A stretch of DNA of 64,000 nucleotides from Sphingobacterium sp. UBA7855 (GCA_002500745.1 DLST01000017.1:124001-188000), one strand, 5' to 3'. Positions 9,595-18,684 are shown, counted from the stretch's first letter. Numbers and translations are program-made. The notes: generated by a model not told the origin, from the sequence alone.

Positions 9595-11360
9595 AAAAAC
9601 AAACAGGCATAATCATATTGGCAGCCGGAAATTCCTCCCGGCTCGGAACACCTAAACAACTTCTCAGTTTTGAAGGCAAGAGTTTGCTGAGACGTATAAC
9701 CGATGAAGCATTGCTTAATCCTAATCACCAGGTGATTGTTGTGCTTGGAGCCTCCCATGAAATCATTCAAAATGAACTGGCAGGAGCAAAAGTCGAAATG
9801 GTCATCAATCCCGATTGGCAGGACGGTATGTCTGGTTCGATCAGAACAGGGCTTCAATCTCTGTTACAGGTAAAACCTGATCTGGAACAGTGTATCATAA
9901 CCGTCTGTGACCAACCCTTTATAAATGCCAATGTCTTTCATGAACTTCAAGTACTGGCCAAAGAGACCGAAAAAAGAATTATAACAACAGGCTTTGCCGG
10001 AACATGGGGTGTCCCCGTTCTTTTCTCGAAACGATATTTTGATGAACTGCTGTCACTGGACGGTCAAGAGGGCGCAAAAAAGGTAGTCAACAAACACCCG
10101 GAGGACATGGCAATCTTTCCTTTTGCGCAAGCGCGGTTTGACATTGATACCAAAGAAGACTATTGCAGATTAAAACAAACGATGGTGAGCGTAGATGAGG
10201 CAAAAGACATCATCGACTTTTATTTGCCAAAACCAAAAAAAAGTACTGCTGTGCCGATACAAGATGCATTGGGCTTTACTTTGGCTTCAGATGTCATTGC
10301 GCAGCATGCCATTCCTAACTTTCCCCAATCCTCCATGGATGGTTATGCCCTACGTCATGGGGAACGTGCGCTGGAACTACGGGTATCAGATAAAATCCCT
10401 GCGGGTTCAACTGTTCAAAAAACACTATCACACGGGGCATCGATGCGCATTTTCACCGGTGCTCCGTTACCGATAGGCGCTGATACCGTGGTAATGCAGG
10501 AAAAGGTACAGGTGACCCACGAAGGAAGCATTCAGATAATGGATAACACACTTCAATTAGGCGATAACGTTCGGCAAAAAGGCTCGGAAGTAAATGCAGG
10601 TGCAGTGGCGATACGGGCTGGCTGCCTCCTAACACCTGCCGCTATAGGATATCTGGCCGGTATTGGCTGCACGCATGTGGATATTTACGCCGCTCCCAGG
10701 ATTGCCATTATCCTTACAGGCGATGAATTAAAACCTTTGGGAGAGCCACTGTGTTTTGGGGAGGTGTACGAATCCAATTCCTATCAGCTTTGCAGTGCCT
10801 TAAGTCAGCTGGGCATAAAAAATGTGGAGATCGTCCATGTCCTTGATGATGTGCAGCAGCTAAAGGCAACCATCGAAACGGAACTTAAAGACCTGGATGT
10901 ACTGTTATTAGTCGGTGGTGTCAGTGTTGGCGAATATGATTTTGTAACTACAGCAGCAAAGGAATGCGGTGTTGAGCAACGTTTTCACCGTATACGTCAA
11001 AAGCCTGGCAAACCACTTTTTTTTGGCACGAGACAGGAAAAACTAGTCTTCGGGCTTCCGGGTAATCCTTCTTCGGCACTGACGTGTTTCTATCTGTATG
11101 TTGCCCCTGCTTTGGAAAAGATCATGCAGGTTCCCAACCATATAAGGAAGATCAAGGCACCGATCAGCCATGATTACCATAAGAAGGCCGGGCTTACCCA
11201 TTTTTTAAAAGGCAGTTATGATGGTGGCTCCGTAACACCGCTACATGCCCAGGAATCTTACCGTTTGCAGTCATTCGCACAGGCAAACTGTCTGATCGTT
11301 GTTCCGGAAAAAGATGAAGTGATTTTAGCAGGCACTGATATGGAAGCTTATTTATTATAA
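9591..11360 (+). CDS. Fused MocA-like nucleotidyltransferase and MoeA molybdotransferase
   Basis: The protein has 589 residues and two enzymes in one chain. Residues 1 to about 195 are a MocA/MobA-type nucleotidyltransferase: IILAAGNSSRLGTPKQLL binds the nucleotide, and CDQPFINANV and GTWGVPVLFS follow. Residues from about 200 to the end are MoeA: SSMDGYAL, GAPLPIGADTVVMQE, ILTGDEL, GGVSVGEYD, QKPGKPLFFG and GLPGNPSSAL. MoeA inserts molybdate into adenylated molybdopterin and MocA then attaches CMP, so the fusion joins the last two steps. A cytosine-dinucleotide form of the cofactor is what IorAB-type enzymes use. MocA rather than MobA (GMP) is inferred from the PKQLL motif and the neighbours. 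Confidence 0.88.
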   Translation: MKKQTGIIILAAGNSSRLGTPKQLLSFEGKSLLRRITDEALLNPNHQVIVVLGASHEIIQNELAGAKVEMVINPDWQDGMSGSIRTGLQSLLQVKPDLEQCIITVCDQPFINANVFHELQVLAKETEKRIITTGFAGTWGVPVLFSKRYFDELLSLDGQEGAKKVVNKHPEDMAIFPFAQARFDIDTKEDYCRLKQTMVSVDEAKDIIDFYLPKPKKSTAVPIQDALGFTLASDVIAQHAIPNFPQSSMDGYALRHGERALELRVSDKIPAGSTVQKTLSHGASMRIFTGAPLPIGADTVVMQEKVQVTHEGSIQIMDNTLQLGDNVRQKGSEVNAGAVAIRAGCLLTPAAIGYLAGIGCTHVDIYAAPRIAIILTGDELKPLGEPLCFGEVYESNSYQLCSALSQLGIKNVEIVHVLDDVQQLKATIETELKDLDVLLLVGGVSVGEYDFVTTAAKECGVEQRFHRIRQKPGKPLFFGTRQEKLVFGLPGNPSSALTCFYLYVAPALEKIMQVPNHIRKIKAPISHDYHKKAGLTHFLKGSYDGGSVTPLHAQESYRLQSFAQANCLIVVPEKDEVILAGTDMEAYLL

Positions 11361-11378
11361 AACCCTTGTACACTATAC

Positions 11379-13376
11379 ATGAATTTAAAAGTTCTTTTAC
11401 CTGCATTTTTATGTTTATCGATCCAGCAATCCTGGGCGCAGTCTCCGGAAGAAACGGATAGTATAAAGAATGTCTTTAAACTGGGGGAAGTAACCGTCAT
11501 TGGTCAAAAGAACGTGAATACTGTGAGCGCAGAGCAGATCCAAAAATACGGTAAAAACGATGTGGCCGCTGCATTAAACCTGCTACCGGGCGTGACACTC
11601 ACCTCTATCGGGGCAAGAAACGAAAGCGTGGTTAACGTCCGTGGATTTGATCTGCGGCAGGTTCCTTTATTCATCGACGGCATCCCGGTATACGTTCCTT
11701 ATGATGGCATGGTCGACCTGGGCAGGTTTACTACATTTGATGTATCGGAAGTTCAGGTATCCAAAGGAAATGCTTCGGTACTGTATGGCCCGAATGCTAT
11801 GGGTGGCGCCATAAATGTCATTACCAGAAAACCTCAGGAAGCGTTGGAAATCCAGGGAGCTACGGGCTATATTTCCGGGGGATACCGGACCAATTTCAAT
11901 GTAGGGACCAAATGGGACCGCTTTTATGTACAGGCCTCATTTTCCCAACTGAACCGGGACTATTTTCCGATGTCAAAGAAATTCACCCCAACAGCATTTG
12001 AAGACGGAGGAAAGCGAGACAATTCTTATCAGAACGACCGGAAATACCATATCAAAGTTGCTTTCACCCCAACTGAAAACTCAGAATATGCCCTTGCATA
12101 CAGTTATCAACGGGGCAGCAAAGGAAATCCCTTTTACGCAGGTAGCGATACAGAAAACAACCAATTAAACAGGCCTAGGTTTTGGGAATGGCCAAACTGG
12201 GACAAACAGAGTTTGTATTTCCTTTCCAATACAACGATCGATTCAAAGCAAACTATCAAAACACGGATTTATTATGATATATTCAAAAACCTGCTGAATT
12301 CCTGGGATGACGCTACTTTTACAACAATGGATCGCGGTTATGCCTTTACCAGCATTTATAACGATTATACCATAGGCGGTATCGTGCAGCATGACTATCA
12401 GACAAGTAAACGCAATCTTCTTTCTACCTCTGTCCAATATAAACAAGATGTTCATAGGGAGTACAATGTTGGTGAGCCACAAAGGAGCATGAATGACGGA
12501 AATTTTACGTTTGCGGTGGAAGATCGCTTCAAAATAACTAAAGTGCTGGATCTTACTGCCGGAGTGAGCTACAACAACCGAAGAAGCTTAAAAGCACAGA
12601 ACTATAATGCCGACTCGGATGAGATCAGTAATTATCCGCCTAACTCCAATGATGCCTTTAATGTGCAAGGGGCCGTACAGTATCGACTCAAGGCCAATCA
12701 AGAGCTAAATCTTTCTGTTGGTAAAAAGACACGGTTTGCCACACCAAAGGACCGCTATTCTTACCGGATGGGTACGGCGATTCCCAATCCCGACCTTAAG
12801 GCGGAGCAGTCTGTCAACTATGACCTGACCTACAGCAATAGGTTGTTTAATAAATTGCTTTTAGATGGCTCTTTGTTCTACAGTAAGATCAGCAGGACCA
12901 TACTTATGGTCAACAATGTACAGTACGATGAAGAAGCGGACATGTGGCTCAATCAATTGCAGAACACCGGTGACAGCGAGTACATGGGATTTGAAGTTGC
13001 AGCAAACTATCCGGTCAGCCCGGCTTTTTCTCTCGGATCAAACTATACCTTCATCAAGAGGAACAATATCAGCAATCCGGAAATTTACCTCATGGACGTA
13101 CCACGTCATAAAGTGATCTTCAGGGCAGGTTATGAACTGCGCGACAGGTTTCGTGTACAGGCCAATATGGAACATAACTCAAACCGGTACAGTACTTCTT
13201 ATGGCACAGAATCGCCGGGTTTTACGCTCTACAATGCCAGCGTAAAACTGAAAGTTTGGAAGTGGTTCTCGCTCGAAGGTGGAGTAAACAATATCTTCGA
13301 CAAGAATTATACATTGACCGAAGGGTTCTACGAACCAGGCCGTGTGTTTTACAGTAACCTTATCTACAAATTATAG
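11379..13376 (+). CDS. TonB-dependent outer-membrane receptor in the molybdenum operon
   Basis: The protein has 665 residues. A signal peptide ends near QQSWAQ. A plug domain follows (LNLLPGVTLTSIGARNE, NVRGFDLRQVPLFIDGIPV, NASVLYGPNAMGGAINVITRKP), then a 22-strand-type barrel ending in a TonB-receptor C-terminal strand (YSNLIYKL). There is no carboxypeptidase-like N-terminal domain, unlike SusC-type receptors. It lies 18 bp after the mocA-moeA fusion and 2 bp before a permease gene, so it is part of the cofactor operon. The cargo is unknown; molybdate, a cofactor precursor, PQQ or the hydroxylase substrate are candidates. No ModABC importer is present here. Confidence 0.85.
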   Translation: MNLKVLLPAFLCLSIQQSWAQSPEETDSIKNVFKLGEVTVIGQKNVNTVSAEQIQKYGKNDVAAALNLLPGVTLTSIGARNESVVNVRGFDLRQVPLFIDGIPVYVPYDGMVDLGRFTTFDVSEVQVSKGNASVLYGPNAMGGAINVITRKPQEALEIQGATGYISGGYRTNFNVGTKWDRFYVQASFSQLNRDYFPMSKKFTPTAFEDGGKRDNSYQNDRKYHIKVAFTPTENSEYALAYSYQRGSKGNPFYAGSDTENNQLNRPRFWEWPNWDKQSLYFLSNTTIDSKQTIKTRIYYDIFKNLLNSWDDATFTTMDRGYAFTSIYNDYTIGGIVQHDYQTSKRNLLSTSVQYKQDVHREYNVGEPQRSMNDGNFTFAVEDRFKITKVLDLTAGVSYNNRRSLKAQNYNADSDEISNYPPNSNDAFNVQGAVQYRLKANQELNLSVGKKTRFATPKDRYSYRMGTAIPNPDLKAEQSVNYDLTYSNRLFNKLLLDGSLFYSKISRTILMVNNVQYDEEADMWLNQLQNTGDSEYMGFEVAANYPVSPAFSLGSNYTFIKRNNISNPEIYLMDVPRHKVIFRAGYELRDRFRVQANMEHNSNRYSTSYGTESPGFTLYNASVKLKVWKWFSLEGGVNNIFDKNYTLTEGFYEPGRVFYSNLIYKL

Positions 13377-13378
13377 CT

Positions 13379-14107
13379 ATGGAATGGTTCTACGTTATAC
13401 TTTTCTTTGTAGCCTTCTTGTATGCTTCCGTAGGACATGGGGGTGCAAGTGGTTATCTGGCTCTGATGGCCCTGTACGGGATAGCACCGCAGGAAATGAA
13501 GTCAACGGCACTGGTATTGAACCTGTTTGTTTCCCTAACTTCCTTTATCCAATATTACAGAGGGCATTTTTTCAAAAGGAACCTCTTTTTTACCGTTGCG
13601 GCAGCATCGGTACCAATGGCCTTTATCGGAGGCATGATTACACTGGACGACAACCTGTATAAACGTTTACTTGGTGTGTTGCTCTTGTTTCCCATTATCC
13701 GGTTTTTCTTTTTCAGAAGTCCGGGGCAGGACGAACTGAAACCTTATCATGTTCTTGGCGCAGTGGCTATCGGTGCCATTGTCGGATTGCTGTCCGGTAT
13801 GATCGGCATTGGTGGCGGGATTATCCTATCACCGTTTCTGATCCTGTTGAAATGGACGGACCAGAAACAGACCGCTGCCATCAGTGCTGCCTTTATTTTT
13901 GTAAACTCCTTATCGGGCTTGGGCGGTATGCTCACGCAAGGGATCACTTTCAATGCCGATATGTGGATATACATCAGTGTTGCATTCGCAGGTGGTCTCC
14001 TGGGGGCATATGTCGGTTCAAAAAAACTGAACCAGGACGGCCTTAAATATGTACTGGCAACCGTGCTTGTGGTGGCTGCCTATAAGTTATTGTTCACAAC
14101 AGCATAA
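13379..14107 (+). CDS. TauE/SafE-family membrane permease
   Basis: The protein has 242 residues and about eight hydrophobic segments. The two family signature loops are visible as YASVGHGGASGYLAL near the N-terminus and GMIGIGGGIILSPFL near the middle. TauE/SafE proteins move small anions such as sulfite, sulfonates or sulfoacetate across the inner membrane. It starts 2 bp after the TonB receptor stop, which suggests a two-membrane transport pair. Molybdate is an attractive cargo given the context, but this is inference. Confidence 0.8.
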   Translation: MEWFYVILFFVAFLYASVGHGGASGYLALMALYGIAPQEMKSTALVLNLFVSLTSFIQYYRGHFFKRNLFFTVAAASVPMAFIGGMITLDDNLYKRLLGVLLLFPIIRFFFFRSPGQDELKPYHVLGAVAIGAIVGLLSGMIGIGGGIILSPFLILLKWTDQKQTAAISAAFIFVNSLSGLGGMLTQGITFNADMWIYISVAFAGGLLGAYVGSKKLNQDGLKYVLATVLVVAAYKLLFTTA

Positions 14108-14120
14108 TAAAAATAAATAG

Positions 14121-14624
14121 ATGAAAACGATTATAACAGCCCTTTTAATCCTGTCCAGTGCATTACTTCATGCCCAGGACGCTAAAAATCTCGCGATAAC
14201 AACGTCTGATAATAAAACGGCGACACTTACGTTCGAAAAGATAGCAGCCTTCCCGGAACAGTCGGTGGACAGCCTTCGCATATATAACCATGCAGGAGCG
14301 TACCGTTCAACCCTAAAGGATATAAAAGGTGTACTATTGAAAGATATATTAAAGGACGCGACTTTCGGAGCGGAATCTCCAAAGGTTCTCAGCGAATATT
14401 ACATTGTATGTATCGCCACGGATGGTTATAAAGTGGTATTGTCATGGAATGAGCTGTTCAATACCCCTGTTGGGGACAGTGTGCTGGTCGTGACCAATAT
14501 TAAAGCAGCCTCAGCTGGAGAGCAGAAAGATCAACTCGCATTGCTCTCAGCAAAAGACAGGGCAACAGGTAGACGATACGTGAAGGAATTACGGACAATC
14601 AAAATTTTACGGGTAAAGTTATGA
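14121..14624 (+). CDS. Periplasmic protein with sulfite-oxidase-like fold (putative)
   Basis: The protein has 167 residues with a signal peptide (LLILSSALLHAQ). The mature part (LRIYNHAGAYRSTLKDIKGVL, LKDIL, YYIVCIATDGYKVVLSWNEL, RRYVKELRTIKILRV) resembles the small molybdopterin-binding-like domain found in sulfite-oxidase-related proteins. The conserved cofactor-ligating Cys of true sulfite oxidases is not obvious; the only Cys in the mature part is in IVCIATDGYK. It may bind molybdenum cofactor or assist the exported hydroxylase. It is in the operon, 13 bp after the permease gene and ATGA-coupled to moaD. Confidence 0.5.
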   Translation: MKTIITALLILSSALLHAQDAKNLAITTSDNKTATLTFEKIAAFPEQSVDSLRIYNHAGAYRSTLKDIKGVLLKDILKDATFGAESPKVLSEYYIVCIATDGYKVVLSWNELFNTPVGDSVLVVTNIKAASAGEQKDQLALLSAKDRATGRRYVKELRTIKILRVKL

Positions 14625-14848
14625 AAATAAAAGTACGGACATTTGGCTCACTTACCGAGATACTTTCTCAGGAATTCTTTATGGAATCGACAGATACAGA
14701 GACGTTAATTAATACACTTTACAGCCAACAGCCTCAGCTGATTGAGCGCAAGTTGCTGATCGCGGTAAACCATACGATCGTTCGGGAAAACACGGCTTTA
14801 ATGGAACATGATGTGGTTGCCCTTATGCCGCCATATTCAGGAGGATAG
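14621..14848 (+). CDS. moaD: MoaD, molybdopterin synthase sulfur carrier
   Basis: The protein has 75 residues, a ubiquitin-like fold protein ending in Gly-Gly (PPYSGG), the tail that is adenylated by MoeB and converted to a thiocarboxylate. It overlaps the preceding stop by ATGA (14621-14624). moeB follows after 3 bp, and moaE is the next gene after that. The dithiolene sulfurs of molybdopterin come from this protein. The GG ending and the position make the call secure despite the short length. Confidence 0.92.
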   Translation: MKIKVRTFGSLTEILSQEFFMESTDTETLINTLYSQQPQLIERKLLIAVNHTIVRENTALMEHDVVALMPPYSGG

Positions 14849-14851
14849 CAA

Positions 14852-15961
14852 ATGGAAAGAAACGACCGTTATTCGAGGCATTACAGGCTAAGCGGATTTG
14901 GGGAGATCGCACAGGACAAACTACTAAGGTCCAGCGTGCTGGTTGTTGGTGCAGGCGGACTGGGCTGCCCTGCGCTGCAATATCTGGCTGCCGCCGGCGT
15001 CGGCAAGATCGGCATTATAGACCATGACCGTATCGCGCTGAGCAACCTGCAACGTCAGGTTTTGTTCGGAACGCACGAAGTCGGCCTTTATAAATCCGAC
15101 GTTGCCGCAGAAAAGCTGAGGCTCCTGAATCCGGAAATTGAGGTCCAGGAATATGTGCTGCATCTTTCCAACGAAAACGCCGTCGAAGTGGTTGAAGGGT
15201 ATAATCTCGTTCTGGACTGCACGGATAACTTTGCGACGAGACATCTACTAAGTGACCTATGCATGCTCTTAGGTAAACCCCTGGTTTTTGGCGCAATCTA
15301 TAAGTATGAAGGACAGATTGCGGTATTCAATGTCGACGATGCGAAAGGTGGAACAACAACATATAGACACTTATTTCCTTTCCCTCCCAATCCGCTGGAT
15401 GCTCCGGATTGTAATGAGATAGGCGTCTTAGGCGTACTGCCCGGGATAATCGGTACGATGCAGGCAACTGAAGCCATTAAGATACTTACAGGAATTGGTC
15501 AGCCGCTTTGCAACAAATTAATGACCATCAACTTATTGGATAATCGTTCGATGATTCTGGACATACCACCCACTTTAGCAGAAGAGGCGATCTTCCCGAC
15601 ATCTTTGTCCGATTTTAAAGCGTTTGATTATGGTTACCATTGCGGGATAAAAGCACCATTGCTCCGCGGTATAAGTCCAGAAGAGTTCGTAAAAATGGAT
15701 CAGAACGATGATGTCCTTATTATTGATGTACGGAATACGGAAGAATTACCCAAAATTCCTTTCAAACATATACAGATCCCATTGAAGGAACTTCCGGATA
15801 ACATCGAAAATATAGATCGAAGCCACGTAATTGTAGTCTGTCAATCAGGTAAGAGAAGTCATATAGCAGGGGAACTACTGCTGAAAAAATTGGGAACGGA
15901 TTATCGTATCAGTCATTTAGAAGGAGGCGTAACAGCCTTGGGAAAATATTATAATGGATAA
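14852..15961 (+). CDS. moeB: MoeB-type adenylyltransferase fused to a rhodanese domain
   Basis: The protein has 369 residues. Residues 1 to about 245 are a ThiF/MoeB domain: ATP-binding GAGGLGCPALQYLAAAGVG, DHDRIALSNLQRQ, DCTDNF and the APDCNEIGVLGVLPG segment. Residues from about 265 to 369 are a rhodanese domain whose active loop is CQSGKR. The fusion adenylates MoaD and can pass it sulfur, as in the MoeBR type. The two CxxC zinc-binding pairs of E. coli MoeB are not visible: the first is replaced around TTTYRHLFP. The end overlaps moaE by 8 bp. Confidence 0.9.
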   Translation: MERNDRYSRHYRLSGFGEIAQDKLLRSSVLVVGAGGLGCPALQYLAAAGVGKIGIIDHDRIALSNLQRQVLFGTHEVGLYKSDVAAEKLRLLNPEIEVQEYVLHLSNENAVEVVEGYNLVLDCTDNFATRHLLSDLCMLLGKPLVFGAIYKYEGQIAVFNVDDAKGGTTTYRHLFPFPPNPLDAPDCNEIGVLGVLPGIIGTMQATEAIKILTGIGQPLCNKLMTINLLDNRSMILDIPPTLAEEAIFPTSLSDFKAFDYGYHCGIKAPLLRGISPEEFVKMDQNDDVLIIDVRNTEELPKIPFKHIQIPLKELPDNIENIDRSHVIVVCQSGKRSHIAGELLLKKLGTDYRISHLEGGVTALGKYYNG

Positions 15962-16394
15962 GAGAAAAAAGAACATATTCGTAAAGGGTGCCATCCCTCC
16001 ATTGTTGATTGCTGACAGCATTGCTGCGCATTCCTCCAAAACTAAGATCGGCGCGCACAGTATTTTTCTCGGACAGATCCGGTCTGATCAAATCGACGAC
16101 AAAACCGTCCGCGCAATTGAATACACAGCCTACGACGATCTGGCACTTGATAAAATGTCAGATATCAGGGAAGAGATCTTTGAAAAATATCCGCTAACAT
16201 GCATGCACGTATACCATAGCCTGGGAACAGTTCAGGCAGGTGAAATATGCCTTTTTGTGTTCACCTCCTCCGGCCATCGGAAAGCGGCTATTTCGGCATG
16301 TGAAGAGCTTGTGGAGCGCATAAAGAACGAATTGCCGGTCTGGGGAAAAGAAATTTTTTGGGATGACACCCATCAATGGAAAGTAAACAAATAA
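15954..16394 (+). CDS. moaE: MoaE, molybdopterin synthase catalytic subunit
   Basis: The protein has 146 residues. Family motifs are HSIFLGQIRSD, AIEYTAYDDLA, HSLGTVQAGEICLFVFTSSGHRKAA and the C-terminal KNELPVWGKE, which holds the catalytic Lys residues. With thiocarboxylated MoaD it converts cyclic pyranopterin monophosphate to molybdopterin. It starts 8 bp inside moeB and is followed after 1 bp by the moaC-moaB fusion. Confidence 0.93.
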   Translation: MDKRKKNIFVKGAIPPLLIADSIAAHSSKTKIGAHSIFLGQIRSDQIDDKTVRAIEYTAYDDLALDKMSDIREEIFEKYPLTCMHVYHSLGTVQAGEICLFVFTSSGHRKAAISACEELVERIKNELPVWGKEIFWDDTHQWKVNK

Positions 16395-16395
16395 T

Positions 16396-17307
16396 ATGGT
16401 TGACATTACATTCAAAAGCTATACGCTGCGCAAGGCGATTGCTACAGCAACGATCCAGGTTTCAAATCCCGCCACCATTACGGCAGTGGAGCAACGAAAA
16501 GTTCCTAAAGGAGACATATTTGAATTTGCCAGAGCCTCGGCATTATTGGCGATAAAGAAAACAAGCGACATGATCCCTGATTGTCACCCCCTACCCATCG
16601 AGTATGCCGTCGTGCGCTATCAGGTTGCAGGCTTAAAAATCAACATTGAAGTAGAGGTCCACACCATCTATAAAACGGGTGTTGAAGTGGAAGCCATGCA
16701 CGGTGCCTCTGTAGCTGCACTGGTGATCTATGATATGTTAAAGCCCATTGATAAAGGTGTCGAAATTCAGCATATCCGCCTGCTGGAGAAAAAAGGGGGC
16801 AAGAGCAGCAATCCTGCCATAGCGACGGAGAATTTAAAAGTTGCTGTTGTGGTTTGCAGTGATACCGTTCATAAAAGAACAAAAGAGGACGTTTCAGGTA
16901 AACTGTTGGTAGAATTGTTAGAAGAATACGGAATGAGCAGCATTGGATATGCTGTCGTTCCCGATGAAATAGAAGCTATCCAAAAACAACTGGAACAATA
17001 TAGAGCAGAAGACTTGGACTTACTTTTGTTTACAGGAGGAACCGGACTATCGGCACGAGACGTAACTCCCGAGGCAATTGCACCCTATATCACAAAAGAA
17101 ATACCGGGGATCATGGAAACGGCAAGGCAGTACGGACAACAGCGTATAAAGACCGCTATGCTTTCGAGAGGAATTGCAGGTTTTGCGGAAAATATGCTCG
17201 TGCTGACACTTCCTGGCTCGCCGGGCGGTGTAAGAGAGAGTATGGCAGCTTTGTTTCCACAGGTTCTCCATGTCTTTCAGGTTAAAGAAAACAAACCTCA
17301 TGAATAA
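16396..17307 (+). CDS. MoaC-MoaB fusion (cyclic pyranopterin monophosphate synthase / molybdopterin adenylyltransferase)
   Basis: The protein has 303 residues. Residues 1 to about 150 are MoaC: MVDIT at the start, KVPKGDIFEFARASALLAIK, MIPDCHPLPIEY and the catalytic-Lys segment VEAMHGASVAALVIYDML followed by DKGVEI. Residues from about 155 to the end are MoaB/MogA: VVVCSDTVHK, LLLFTGGTGLSARDVTPEAI and LPGSPGGVRE. MoaC closes the pyranopterin ring after MoaA; MoaB adenylates finished molybdopterin before MoeA. It is the last gene of the operon and converges on the cysteine desulfurase gene with only 1 bp between stops. Confidence 0.92.
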   Translation: MVDITFKSYTLRKAIATATIQVSNPATITAVEQRKVPKGDIFEFARASALLAIKKTSDMIPDCHPLPIEYAVVRYQVAGLKINIEVEVHTIYKTGVEVEAMHGASVAALVIYDMLKPIDKGVEIQHIRLLEKKGGKSSNPAIATENLKVAVVVCSDTVHKRTKEDVSGKLLVELLEEYGMSSIGYAVVPDEIEAIQKQLEQYRAEDLDLLLFTGGTGLSARDVTPEAIAPYITKEIPGIMETARQYGQQRIKTAMLSRGIAGFAENMLVLTLPGSPGGVRESMAALFPQVLHVFQVKENKPHE

Positions 17308-17308
17308 A

Positions 17309-18448
17309 CTAATTGGACATTCTTAGTTTGCTTACACTCAGCCTGACTGCCTCAATAGTTCTGGAGATTTCTTCCTCCGTGGTAAATCTCCCCAAACTGA
17401 ATCGGATAGATGACATACCATCTTCATCACTTAACCCCATCGCCTTTAAAACATGCGATGGCTTAGTGACCGTTGCTGAGCAGGCCGAGCCGCTTGCTAC
17501 GGAAATTGTACCCAGAGCCATAATAAGTTGTTCGGCTGGAACGCCCCGAAAACAAATATTACTTGTATTGCAGAGCCGGTGTTGAGCGTGTCCATTTACA
17601 CGTGTGCCTGGAATTGTAAGCAGCGCCTCTTCCAACCTGTTGCGAAGTTGACCAATACGATCGCAATCGGAACTCATTTCTGCAACAGCAATTTCTGCCG
17701 CTTTGCCCATTCCGATTATTCCGGGCACATTCAGGGTTCCGCTTCGTAAGCCCCTTTGTTGCCCGCCTCCGTGAATCTGGGGGGTAAGCCGTTTTCTAGT
17801 TCCATTTGAAACATACAGTCCACCAATGCCTTTCGGCCCATAAAATTTGTGTGCTGAAAAAAGTAAAAAATCAACCTCCAGTTCTAGCACATCTACTGGT
17901 AATTTCCCTATAGCCTGTGTAGCATCGCATAACATCAATGCTCCGTTTTCATGGGCTATTTTACTTATCTGTTTTATTGGCTGGATGACGCCTGTTTCGT
18001 TATTGGCTAGCATCACACAGACCAGTAAAGTTTGCTCGGTTATAACATCGGTAAGGAGCTCAAGATCCGTCATTCCCGCAGGATCCACCGGTAGATAGGT
18101 AACCTGGTAGCCAAAATTTTCCAGGAATGAACAGGTAGCTAAAACAGCATTATGCTCCGTGGCAAGTGTTACGATATGCTTTCTTTCAGATGGTATCAGG
18201 CCCTTGATGGCTAAATTTACGGCTTCCGTAGCGCCGGAAGTATAAAGGATATTATTGGGGCCTCCACCTAATACCGTTGCAAGATTTTCGGTTGCTTCCT
18301 CAATAGTCTCCTGAACGGACAGACCAAATAAATGGGAACTGTTTGGATTGGCGTAGAAGTCTTTAAAATAAGGGATCATGACGTCCTGAACCCTGCTGTC
18401 CAATGGTGTTGTCGCATTGTAATCGAGATAAATATATTGTAAATCCAT
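17309..18448 (-). CDS. Cysteine desulfurase (NifS/IscS family)
   Basis: The protein has about 379 residues from ATG at 18448 (MDLQYIYLDYNATTPLDS). A longer frame to 18472 adds eight residues that precede the conserved start. The PLP Lys lies in SAHKFYGPKG and the catalytic Cys in GSACSA. Upstream motifs are YTSGATEAVNLAI and TLATEHNAVLAT. It is the likely source of persulfide sulfur for the rhodanese domain of MoeB and for sulfuration of the hydroxylase cofactor through XdhC. It could also serve iron-sulfur clusters. It is divergent from the second AraC gene, whose operator it may share. Confidence 0.9.
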   Translation of the reverse strand: MDLQYIYLDYNATTPLDSRVQDVMIPYFKDFYANPNSSHLFGLSVQETIEEATENLATVLGGGPNNILYTSGATEAVNLAIKGLIPSERKHIVTLATEHNAVLATCSFLENFGYQVTYLPVDPAGMTDLELLTDVITEQTLLVCVMLANNETGVIQPIKQISKIAHENGALMLCDATQAIGKLPVDVLELEVDFLLFSAHKFYGPKGIGGLYVSNGTRKRLTPQIHGGGQQRGLRSGTLNVPGIIGMGKAAEIAVAEMSSDCDRIGQLRNRLEEALLTIPGTRVNGHAQHRLCNTSNICFRGVPAEQLIMALGTISVASGSACSATVTKPSHVLKAMGLSDEDGMSSIRFSLGRFTTEEEISRTIEAVRLSVSKLRMSN

Positions 18449-18580
18449 ATTCCTTTTATCAATTCCTTGCAATTAAAAAAATCCATTCGTTGGGTTGTCT
18501 TTTCTTTTAGAGATAGCAGCTGCTCGTAACATCATATGGATCAATCCTGAAATAAAGTTAGCTCCAATTAAGAAACATTG

Positions 18581-18664
18581 CTTATATATTTTACAGATAT
18601 TTTTACCAGTTTTACGGATTTAGTTATTATCAGAAAGCTTCCCCAATTCATTTGTTTAAATTTG
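18581..18664 (+). promoter_or_regulatory. TTTACC operator (21-bp repeat) and promoter of the AraC gene at 18685
   Basis: A strong box lies at 18602-18619 (TTTACCAGTTTTACGGAT). A degenerate copy lies 21 bp upstream at 18581-18598, matching about 13 of 18 bases. TAAATTTG at 18657-18664 is a perfect -7 element, 20 bp before the ATG. The region is shared with the divergent cysteine desulfurase gene. The box matches those at 1409 and at 7347/7368. Confidence 0.6.
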
Positions 18665-18684
18665 TTACATAAAAAAACACATGT

